A stretch of 64,000 nucleotides of DNA from Streptomyces sp. AM 4-1-1 (GTDB lineage: Bacteria; Actinomycetota; Actinomycetes; Streptomycetales; Streptomycetaceae): assembly GCF_029167625.1 (NCBI RefSeq), contig NZ_CP119145.1, positions 7,068,001-7,132,000 on the forward strand, read 5' to 3'. Position 1 is the stretch's first letter. Every line of letters begins with the position of its first letter. The position numbers and the translations under genes were made by a program. Shown here in pieces: positions 17,582 through 25,237 of the stretch. The notes beneath the pieces are model-generated. The model worked only from the letters and a program-made list of their open reading frames with translations, did no database searches and was not told where the DNA came from.

Positions 17582-18962
17582 TCATGCTGCACCATCAATG
17601 AGGTTATGCTCCCTCGCCCAGGCTGTGAGGGCGCCTCTGTTGCGCTCAGTGAAGCCGGCGGTGCGCAGTTGCCCGTCCGTGGTGATCAGCCCCGTTTCCG
17701 GGATGCCGTAGGCGTGAAGGAGTTCGTCGGCCAGTACAGCGGTGGCCTGGAGTAGGCCACTGTCGTGGTCTGCTACGTCATCAAGCAGCACGGTGGCTTC
17801 GGAGTAGGCGTACTCGCACGGCTGCGTGCTGGTTTCCAGGCGTCGCCCGACACCGCTATGCAGGCGGTCAACGGTCATGGGCAACGGATCGCGGTACTCC
17901 GCGGCCGTGTGCATGGAGACATCGGGATGGGAACCGATGTCATTCACCAGCACAGCCCTGACCATGGCTGTCCCGCTGGCCGCAGCCCGGTCACGGGCAT
18001 GTCCAGCCAGGAACGGCAGCGCGCACAGCAGCTGGTAGACGACCTCCCCCAATTCGACGAACTGCAGATCGACGTCATCGCCTCGGATCTTCGATTGGTG
18101 CGTGTACAGGGGGAGAACGATCGCTGCGCTGCCGTCACGATGTAGTTCCGCCCGCGCACCATGGTCCCCTCTGCTCTCCTGAGCGATCAGCCGACGCGCT
18201 CCAACCGTGGCATAGCCGAACACGCGTGCCCCTGCCCGAGGTACAAGTCCGCGCCCAGGAGTTCCACCCGGTATCGCTCGAAGGTGCTTGCGTTGACGAT
18301 CATCTCGCCCGGAATCTCAGGAACCAGAGCAACGATGAGGTGCGGAGTGGTGCGCTCCACGACGGCCATGACGATGTCGCTTTCCACATCGGCCAGTCGC
18401 TCATCGCGCGCGGCTGCTGCTGTGTACCGGGCCCGGTACGCGGTGGCCACCACTGTTTCGGTGAGCCACTCCGTCTGGCTCCCGCCCCGCCGGGGTAGCG
18501 CAGAACGTCTCTCGAAGCTTTCGTCGGAGCGGCTGTCACGGCATGCGGAGCCTGCGGGCTGCGAGGAACGGCCAGGAGGAGGAAACCAGTGCCAGCAGCG
18601 TCGGGCTTCGGCACAAGCATCGGTTCGTAAGGGACCGGCGGGGCCGTATTGTTCGCGATCACCTGACGCATACGCCTCAAGTGGTGGTCATCGAGGTCGA
18701 CGCCACAAGCCAGGCTCGGCACCCCCTTGGCCTCCGCCATGCCGAGGATCAGGACGCCTCCTCGGTGGTTGGCCAGAGCGGCAACGTCCTTAGCCAGCTC
18801 CTCTTTGCCTTTGTCGCTGGACTCGTAGTGATCCCGCTTATAGTCGAGATCCTCCGCTTCGGCCGCCTCAGGATTACCTACCAGGCTCTCGATGTCGTGG
18901 TAACTCAAGTCGTCCAGCCGCGCTCCGAGCAGATCTTCCAGGCGCCGTGATCGCATCACCAT
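17582..18962 (-). pseudogene. AlbA_2/Schlafen-type nucleic-acid-binding protein, two frameshifts
   Basis: Three consecutive minus-strand frames join into one protein of about 460 residues if one base is added at each of two runs: the GGGG of 18492-18498 and the CCCC near 18230. The N-terminal 150 residues form an AlbA_2 (AAA_4, Schlafen-core-like) domain: EDLDYKRDHYESSDKGKEEL, DVAALANHRGGVLILGMAEA, then a GTGFLLLAVP strand. The remainder is mixed alpha/beta with no recognised motif (GARRLIAQESRG, ELGEVVYQLLCALPFL). Its start, ATG at 18962, lies divergent to the nuclease-like gene at 19163. The intact flanking coding character suggests sequencing indels rather than decay. Confidence 0.65.
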
Positions 18963-19162
18963 GTAAGAAGAACTATCTTCGGGGCCCCACCTGCCGCAAC
19001 ACCTTTGGTTATGCGCTGGTCAAAGGGGCCGATCCGACAGCGCGAGATACGAGGGTCCGTGCCCGCTGGCGTACGGCACAGCCCCTGCTGCAGCATTCCT
19101 GTGGCTCGCCCGCGATCACGGCGGGCGGCTGATTGTCAGTGGCGAGCCGTAGGGTCCCTGTC

Positions 19163-21169
19163 ATGAGCGACAAGGAGGTTGGCCACGACGAGCTGATCCG
19201 CAGGATGGAGGGGGACCACGAACTGCTGGCGGCTCCGTCAGCGACGGCCCTGCCGCTTACGGTGTCAGCACCGCTGCTGCTCAACACGGGAGATCTCCAG
19301 TGGGAGAACGTTGAGCACTTGGTGGCGTGGCTGGCACGACGGGTGGAAGGCTGGGAGGAGACCTGGCTTTACGGGGAGCGAGGACAAAACCAGCACGGCA
19401 TCGACGTGGTCGGTGTGACAGGCCAGAACGCGGCGGTCTTCCAGGCCAAACGTCTGAAGAAGTTTACCCAGGTCGACCTCGAGCACGCGGTGGACCGCTA
19501 CGCGCGGGGTAAGCGGCCCTTCGGGGCCCGCCGACTGGTCGTGGTCACCACCCATGACGCGAACCGCACGGAGATCAGCGAGAAGCTGTTCGAGCTACGC
19601 GCCACATACTCGGACCTCCAGATCGAGTTGTGGAACCGCAAGCAACTGTCGGACCTGCTGCGCCCGCACCCGGACATCGTGACCGCGTTCTTCGGAGCCG
19701 CCACCACCCAGCTGTTCTGCCCAGCACCCCCGGCTCCTGCGCTCTCGCCTGCAGAGGCGAACGAGGGGCCCGATGCGCAGGCCCTGCTGCGGGGCCCGGT
19801 CGCCCATCTCGGGCTGGACGGGGACCTCGCCGCCGCAGACCAGGCCCGGCAGGAACATCCCGCGACGGCCGCCACCGCATACGGGCGGATCGCCGAGCAG
19901 CTGGAACAGACCCTGTACCGCCCCTACGCCCGGACGCTGCGCGCCCGGCAGGCCTCGGCCCTGCATGCAGCCGGTGATAGCGACGCGGCCGTGCGTGTGG
20001 ACCTGGCCCGGATGGCCCGCGATCTGGTCGAGGACCGTGCCTTCGAAGCCCGCGCCACTCTGATCCGCCTTGCGGAGAAGCACGTGGAGGCGGACGATGC
20101 GCTGATCCGCACGGTGAACACCCTGGGAAGCCTGGCCGAGTTCGAATTCGAGCACCACGTCACCCTCGACGACGTCGCCGCGCACTTCGACGCCCAACTG
20201 GACGACGACCCCAGCGTGCTCCGGGCAGCCACCCTGTTCGCCGAACACGCCCTGGCAGAGCGCCGGACTGAGCTCGTCACCCAGCGGGCACAACGCTTCA
20301 CTGCGATCACCGAGACCAGCGGCACCAGCGACCTGGACACCGCCCGTTTGCAGGCGTGCCTGGCCGACGCCGACCCCACCGGCGATGCCTGGCGCGAGCT
20401 GCACCGCGCCGCCCGGCATACCTACCCAATTCCCATCCGTGGTTTGCTCGCTGCCCGCCGCGCCCGCTTCCTGGCTACCACCGGGGACATGCACGGCGCC
20501 GTCGACGGCTACTACGACGCGGTCGAGCTTGCACTGGCGGCCCGCACCCACCAGGACGCAGGGGAATGGCTTGCTGCCCAGCGCCTGGTCCTTAGTCGCA
20601 CTCCACAGGCCCTGAAGGACCCCGAGAAGATCTTCAGCGCCCACGGCTTCGAGCAGGTCCTGCGCCAGGCCAGCCGTGACAGCGTTCTGCCCGCCCTCCA
20701 GGACACCCGGGCATCGGCCATGTTCGAACTGGTACGAGAGAAGTTCCACGACGCCCGCCAACACCTGTTGCAGTACCGCCGGCGTGCCGTCGCCATGGGC
20801 AGTTGGGGACACCAGTGCGAGGCCGAACAGCTCCTGGCCCGGCTACATATGAAAGTCGGAAACACCGCCACGGCGATGACCCACCTCATGAATTCCGGTG
20901 TAGCCGAAAGCGCCAAGGCTGTGCGCACCTTCATCCCGGACCTGCCTGCCCAGGCGCTGGCCTGGCCCGCACCCCAGGACCTAGCTACTGAGGTTGAACT
21001 GGGGATGTCGTGCTGCTGGTCAGGCGGGTCGGATGGTCAGGCCGGTCTCGGTGAGACAGCCGTCTATGAGATGGCTGCGGTACTGGATGTGCCGCAGGCC
21101 GCGCCGGACGGTCTGGACGAGGTGTTCCGGGGTGCTGAAGGCGACGTTCGAGAGCCATCCGCGTCGTAG
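19163..21169 (+). CDS. PD-(D/E)XK nuclease plus helical-repeat protein, 3' end altered by IS630
   Basis: Residues 30-170 look like an Mrr/restriction-endonuclease-like domain. They contain NVEHLVAWLARRVEGWEETW, GQNQHGIDVVGV and AVFQAKRLKKF (the ID...QAK catalytic core), then RRLVVVTTHDANRTEI and LQIELWNRKQLSDLL. After a Pro/Ala linker, residues 215-600 are Ala-rich helical pairs, TPR-like. The ATG at 19163 is preferred to an in-frame TTG at 19133. Native sequence ends at 20987, where an IS630 begins. Translation now continues about 60 residues into the element to a TGA at 21169. With the element removed, the frame would stop about 12 codons later, so the protein is nearly full length. It is probably a defence nuclease with a sensor region. 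Confidence 0.75.
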   Translation: MSDKEVGHDELIRRMEGDHELLAAPSATALPLTVSAPLLLNTGDLQWENVEHLVAWLARRVEGWEETWLYGERGQNQHGIDVVGVTGQNAAVFQAKRLKKFTQVDLEHAVDRYARGKRPFGARRLVVVTTHDANRTEISEKLFELRATYSDLQIELWNRKQLSDLLRPHPDIVTAFFGAATTQLFCPAPPAPALSPAEANEGPDAQALLRGPVAHLGLDGDLAAADQARQEHPATAATAYGRIAEQLEQTLYRPYARTLRARQASALHAAGDSDAAVRVDLARMARDLVEDRAFEARATLIRLAEKHVEADDALIRTVNTLGSLAEFEFEHHVTLDDVAAHFDAQLDDDPSVLRAATLFAEHALAERRTELVTQRAQRFTAITETSGTSDLDTARLQACLADADPTGDAWRELHRAARHTYPIPIRGLLAARRARFLATTGDMHGAVDGYYDAVELALAARTHQDAGEWLAAQRLVLSRTPQALKDPEKIFSAHGFEQVLRQASRDSVLPALQDTRASAMFELVREKFHDARQHLLQYRRRAVAMGSWGHQCEAEQLLARLHMKVGNTATAMTHLMNSGVAESAKAVRTFIPDLPAQALAWPAPQDLATEVELGMSCCWSGGSDGQAGLGETAVYEMAAVLDVPQAAPDGLDEVFRGAEGDVREPSAS

Positions 21170-21637
21170 GAGCGACCAGATGCCTTCGACGGGGTTGAGG
21201 TCGGGTGCGTAGGGCGGCAGGTAGTGGATGGTCAGCCAGTCGCGGGTTTCGGCGAACTCTCTCAGGCCGGCTGCTTTGTGGACGTTGAGGTTGTCCCAGA
21301 TGAGGACGATGGGGCCGTCGAGCTGTTGGTGGGCGGCGTTCAGCAGGTCGCGGTAGTCGCGCCAGGAGAAGCTCTTGCGCCCGTCACGGTTGCCGTCGTC
21401 GCGGCGGGGCCGGTAGATCAGCCTCGACCGGTGGCCGGGTTTGTAGCAGGTCAGCGCTGCTATGGATATCCGGCGGCGGGAACGGCCCCGGACCCGCACC
21501 ACCGGGGTCCGGCCGCGTGGTGACCAGGTCTTTGCGTGCGGCGGCGTCATGGAGAAGCCGGCTTCGTCCTCGAAGACCAGCCAGGCCCCACGGGCCGCCG
21601 CTAACCTTCCGCGCGGGGCCACACCTCCTTGACCCAC
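21020..21637 (-). CDS. IS630 transposase, catalytic frame
   Basis: This frame holds the DDE nuclease core. The first Asp is in WLVFEDEAGFSMTPP, the second in VLIWDNLNVHKA, and the Glu in PDLNPVEGIWSLLRRG (the family's DD34E-like spacing by eye). It overlaps the first frame and lacks a convincing start of its own, so it is probably made as a fusion by ribosomal frameshifting near 21.6 kb. Confidence 0.85.
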   Translation of the reverse strand: MGQGGVAPRGRLAAARGAWLVFEDEAGFSMTPPHAKTWSPRGRTPVVRVRGRSRRRISIAALTCYKPGHRSRLIYRPRRDDGNRDGRKSFSWRDYRDLLNAAHQQLDGPIVLIWDNLNVHKAAGLREFAETRDWLTIHYLPPYAPDLNPVEGIWSLLRRGWLSNVAFSTPEHLVQTVRRGLRHIQYRSHLIDGCLTETGLTIRPA

Positions 21638-22122
21638 CCCGCGACCGCATCATCGTCCCGCTCCATCGCTCTGCGGGCCGGTACCTGGCAGGACCAGCCG
21701 TTGCGCACCAGCAGCTTCCGCACGCCCTGGATCGTGTACGTCAGGTGGAAGCGCCGGCCGATCACCGTCTTGACCCGGGCCAGCGTCCAGCGCTGGTCCC
21801 CCCAGCCATGCGCGGCCGGCCCCTTGGCCAGCTCCGCCTCCAGCTGAGCGAACTGCTTCTCGCTCAGCCTGGGCAGTGGCGCCGGCCCCTGCGACCGCAG
21901 GGATCGCGGGCCGTCCTCGGCCCACGCGTGACGCCATCGCTGGACCGAGCGGACACTGACCCGCAGATCTCTGGCGATCACGCTACTACCCTCGCCCAAG
22001 GCGAACCGCTCGGCCGCCTGGAGCCGTAACTCTTCGCGGAACTGCTGTCGTTCGGCGGTCAGCCCGCCCCCTTGTGGATACCGCATACCTCCGTGATACC
22101 GCAGCCACCGGCCAGCCGTCAC
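21601..22122 (-). CDS. IS630 transposase, N-terminal frame
   Basis: About 173 residues carry the DNA-binding half: RLQAAERFALGEGSSVIARD, then LRVSVRSVQRWRHAWAEDG (helix-turn-helix), and GDQRWTLARVKTVIGRRFHLTYTIQGVRKLL, a second winged-helix region. It ends at a stop at 21601, where the catalytic frame already overlaps by 37 bases. This indicates a frameshift-produced fusion as in many IS630 elements. Confidence 0.85.
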   Translation of the reverse strand: MTAGRWLRYHGGMRYPQGGGLTAERQQFREELRLQAAERFALGEGSSVIARDLRVSVRSVQRWRHAWAEDGPRSLRSQGPAPLPRLSEKQFAQLEAELAKGPAAHGWGDQRWTLARVKTVIGRRFHLTYTIQGVRKLLVRNGWSCQVPARRAMERDDDAVAGWVKEVWPRAEG

Positions 22123-22147
22123 CCCTTACGACACCACGAGTTCAGCC

Positions 22148-22570
22148 TCAGTAACCGGGGTAACGGACCGTGGAGTCCAAGATGGTGATATAGGCACCCG
22201 ATGCAGTAACCTCGGTAAGCTCAATGGAAACCAGGGTGTAGCCGCCAACATAACTCGGAAGCGTGTAGCCGAAGTCCTTGCTTGAACCGGTTCCCCGCCC
22301 GCAGGCGGTGCGCTCCTCCGTGTGGGCGAATGATGAGACATTCGCTTGGATCCGAACCTTCACGCATCCGGTGGTGTTCGACTTCACCGTGCCGGACAAT
22401 TGCACTGTTCGGTTGTGGAAGGTCACGGTGCCTTGCGAATAGCCGCCGGTGGAGCCTGCGTTCCCGACGTAGTAGTTCTGTGGCACGGCAGCGGATGCAG
22501 GGCTCGCGCTTACGCTGAGCAAAGCTGCGGCGCAGGCGAAGGAAGCTATGACGGTTCTCGTGGGTCTCAT
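22148..22570 (-). CDS. Small secreted protein (about 140 aa)
   Basis: The ATG at 22568-22570 begins a clear Sec signal peptide (MRPTRTVIASFACAAALL, ending ASPASA-AVPQN). The mature part of about 110 residues is Thr/Ser/Gly/Val-rich, with alternating polar and hydrophobic residues (GTVTFHNRTVQLSGTVKSN, VSIELTEVTASGAYITILD) that suggest an all-beta fold. Two Cys may form a disulfide. Its stop codon was changed by the IS630: the host sequence would read GGT TAG, but the inserted end makes GGT TAC TGA, adding one Tyr. Function is unknown. Confidence 0.75.
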   Translation of the reverse strand: MRPTRTVIASFACAAALLSVSASPASAAVPQNYYVGNAGSTGGYSQGTVTFHNRTVQLSGTVKSNTTGCVKVRIQANVSSFAHTEERTACGRGTGSSKDFGYTLPSYVGGYTLVSIELTEVTASGAYITILDSTVRYPGY

Positions 22571-23018
22571 AACGCAACATCTCCGCGGCCGAACTGGCGT
22601 CTGAACTGCGGATAGTAGCCGATGGCACGTCAGGTATGTAAGGGCACCAATTGCCCCCAGAGGGCGTTAAGTCCGTTTCTGGTAGATATCTCGTACGAGC
22701 TGGGCGCGGAAGCCTTGGCGGGTGTGGTGTCTGAGGCGGCTACGGGTGGCATCCAGGGCCGGGTCGTTGACTGGCATACCAACTGGCGATCGTATGCGGC
22801 CACGTCATCAGGCGATCGCTTTTGGTCCACGCCCTCGCGGGGCTGGTCTTCCTCATCATCAGGTTCGGCAAGGTCTCCCTCATGCTTTACGGCATGGCGC
22901 CCCTTGAAGCCGTTCTGATCTCCTGGTAGAGCATGGGTCGCTACCGTTCGGCCGGCCCCGCCAAAAAGACCGGCGATGAACTCAGAAACCAGGGCGCAGA
23001 GACGATCTGACCGGCCGC
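22571..23018. other. No convincing gene (450 bases)
   Basis: The stretch contains a short hydrophobic plus-strand reading frame near 22775-22930 (HALAGLVFLIIRFGKVSLM) without a start codon. It may be the tail of a lost membrane-protein gene. Nothing else has coding character, and no hairpin terminator was noticed. Confidence 0.4.
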
Positions 23019-23096
23019 CCCTCTCTGCCAGCCTTGGGTGAGACATCCCGCTCTGTCGGGTTAGCCTGAGAGGGTAGGACAGGAGAATCGCCCCTT

Positions 23097-23480
23097 ATGA
23101 CCAGCACTGAACCGGTCGGGTCCGACCCGGCACCGAGGCCGAAGCGCCGCACTTTCACCTCGGAGTACAAGCTGCGGATCGTCGCTGAGTACGACGCGGC
23201 GCCCAGGAACGAGAAGGGCGCGGTCCTGCGCCGGGAACGGCTCTACCACTCGCACGTCAAGGAATGGCGGGCCGCCCGGGACGCCCGGGCCCTGGAGAAC
23301 CTGGTCGACCGCCGCACGAGCCCGGCCCGTGGGAAGAAGTCCGCCGCGGAGGTGGAGAACGAGAAACTGCGGCAGCAGGTGGCACGGCTGGAGAAGGACC
23401 TGGCCCGGAACAGGGCCGCACTCGAGGTGATGGGAAAAGCTTCCGCGCTCTTGGAAATGATCTCCGAGAGCGCGGACTGA
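23097..23480 (+). CDS. IS3 OrfA, helix-turn-helix protein (copy 1)
   Basis: The 127-residue OrfA has the usual transposase_8 fold: RRTFTSEYKLRIVAEYDAA (first helices of the HTH), LRRERLYHSHVKEWRAARD (recognition helix), then a leucine-zipper coiled coil ENEKLRQQVARLEKDLARN. It binds the element ends and, when fused by frameshifting to OrfB, forms the active transposase. Confidence 0.9.
   Translation: MTSTEPVGSDPAPRPKRRTFTSEYKLRIVAEYDAAPRNEKGAVLRRERLYHSHVKEWRAARDARALENLVDRRTSPARGKKSAAEVENEKLRQQVARLEKDLARNRAALEVMGKASALLEMISESAD
23432..23438 (+). promoter_or_regulatory. Programmed -1 frameshift site GGGAAAA
   Basis: In the OrfA frame the bases read G GGA AAA, a perfect X XXY YYZ slippery heptamer. 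It is located 40 bases before the OrfA stop and inside the overlap with the OrfB frame, which is in the -1 register. This is the expected mechanism for making the OrfAB fusion in IS3 elements. Confidence 0.75.
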
Positions 23481-24508
23481 AGCCTGCCGCAGTCCCTGTC
23501 GTGGACGAGGCGTTCACCGGCGTCGAGGTTCAGCTGGGCATCACGGCCGCGTGTCGGCTGACCGGTCGCTCACGTGCCACGCACTATCGCAGCCTCAAGC
23601 CCCCGACAGTCCGCGCACCCCGCTCCCACGCGCAGGTGCAGCCCTCGGCCCTGACGGACCAGGAGCGCTCTGCCGTCCTGGAACTGATGAACAGCGACGA
23701 GTACGCCGAACTGGCGCCCGCCCAGATCTGGGCCCGCGAGTTGGACGCCGGCCGCTATTACTGCTCCGTCTCGACGATGTACCGGATCCTGCGCGAGCAG
23801 GGTCAGTCCGGTGAGCGCCGACGGCAGGCCGCTCATCCCGCCAAAGCAGTGCCCGAGCTGGTCGCAACCGGACCCTCGCAGGTGTTCACCTGGGACATCA
23901 CCAAGGCGGCCGGACCGGTCAAGGGCACCTGGTATCACGCCTACGTCATCATCGACATCTTCAGCCGCTACATCGTCGGCCACACCGTTGAGCGGGCCGA
24001 ATCAGCGGTGCGGGCCGAGGAGTTGATCCGCGAGACCATCATCCGCAACGGCATCGTGCCCCAGACCGTGCACGCCGACCGCGGCACCTCGATGACCTCC
24101 AAGAGGGTCTCGCAGCTGCTGGTCGACCTCGGCGTCACCCGGTCGCACTCGCGGCCGAAGACCTCCAACGACAACCCCTACAGCGAGGCACACTTCAAGA
24201 CCACGAAGTACATGTCCGACTACCCCGAACGATTCGACTCGCTGGCCCATGCCCGCGAGTGGTTCGAGGCATTCATCGCGTACTACAACCACGAACACCG
24301 GCACTCGGGCATCGGCTGGCACACACCGGCCAGCGTGCACTTCGGCACCGCCGAGGAGGTCCGCGACCAGCGGGCCGTCACCCTCGCCGACGCATACATC
24401 CGCCACCCCGAACGCTTCGGCCGCCGCCCCCGACCACCCCGGATACCCCAGCAGGCATGGATCAACGACCCAGCCAAGCGCAGGGAACCCGCACCACAAA
24501 CCTCATAG
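23439..24508 (+). CDS. IS3 OrfB, DDE integrase part of OrfAB (copy 1)
   Basis: This is the -1 frame downstream of the slippery site. It includes an HTH-like segment (ITAACRLTGRSRATHYRSL), then the retroviral-type integrase core: first Asp in VFTWDITKAAGPVKG, second in VHADRGTSMTSKRV, Glu in NPYSEAHFKTTKYM. The end has EAFIAYYNHEHRHSGIGWHT. All three catalytic acids are present, so the copy should be active. Confidence 0.9.
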
Positions 24509-24791
24509 CATCACGACCGTCTCACTGGACTTGAAATCTTCCGCGCAGCCCTTTCCACCGACACTCCTGCGAGCCTCTTACCCACAAGCAAGCGCCAACA
24601 AGGCGCCTGCCCGTCCGCATTCCTGTCAGGGGAAGCAGCCGGGCGGGCTCCGTGGAACACACGCTACCGACCTCCACTGACCGCTATCTACACCTGGCCA
24701 CCTCCGTCCCAGGACACTCACGAAACGTCACCCGATCGAGGGTGGGGCCATAACAATCCGGGCGGATTCCAGCAACCGTCGCAACACCTGG

Positions 24792-25237
24792 TCACTCGAC
24801 TGTTGCGATGAGCCTACTGAAGTGGTGGGCCGGAGTCTGCCAGCCGAGGGTCTTGCGAGGGCGGTCATTGAGTTCAAGTGCGACGGCCGCGAGGTCGGCC
24901 GCTGAGTGGACGGACAGGTCGGTGCCCTTCGGGAAGTACTGGCGGAGAAGACCGTTCGTGTTCTCGTTCGTCGGCCGCTGCCAGGGGCTGCCGGGGTCGC
25001 AGAAGAAGACCGGGATGTTCGTGGCGCGGGTGAACTCATCGTGACGGCCCATCTCGCTGCCCTGGTCCCATGTCAGCGAGCGTGCGAGCGAGGGAGGGAG
25101 GTCCGTGAAGGTGCGGACGAGGGCGTCTCGGACATGCTCGGCGCCGCGACCGCCGGGGAGGTGAACGAGCTTGACGTAGCGCGTCGTGCGGTCAACGAGA
25201 GTGCCGATGGCGGACCGGTTGTCCTTGCCGATGATCA
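24792..25237 (-). CDS. IS30 transposase, exon 2 (C-terminal)
   Basis: This part continues the transposase directly from the intron's 3' end: LIIGKDNRSAIGTLVDRTT, then LARSLTWDQGSEMGRHDEF with the second catalytic Asp. The third acid is in RPTNENTNGLLRQYFPKG. It ends with RPRKTLGWQTPAHHF near the element end. It has no independent start, so function depends on splicing of the intron. Confidence 0.88.

Larger units (their letters stand above)
20988..22151 (-). mobile_element. IS630-family element, complete, 1164 bp, TA target duplication
   Basis: Imperfect inverted repeats of about 23 bp bound the element. The left end begins CTGAGGTTGAACT and ends ATGTCG; the reverse complement of the right end begins CTGAGGCTGAACT and ends GTGTCG. 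A TA dinucleotide flanks each side (20986-20987 and 22152-22153), as expected for IS630/Tc1-type insertion. The transposase is on the minus strand in two frames. It sits between the 3' ends of two convergent genes. Confidence 0.88.
23019..24543 (+). mobile_element. IS3-family element copy 1, 1525 bp, 3-bp target duplication CGC
   Basis: The boundaries were set by comparison with copy 2 at 46039-47563. The two copies encode identical proteins, and identity stops abruptly at both ends. Outside the left end is CGC (23016-23018) and outside the right end is CGC (24544-24546), a 3-bp target duplication. A GTGAGAC motif lies near each end in inverted orientation. It encodes OrfA and OrfB with a programmed frameshift. 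Confidence 0.85.

Noticed and set aside
22775..22930. Short hydrophobic plus-strand frame (HALAGLVFLIIRFGKV)
   Set aside because: No start codon or ribosome binding site; at most the tail of a lost membrane protein.
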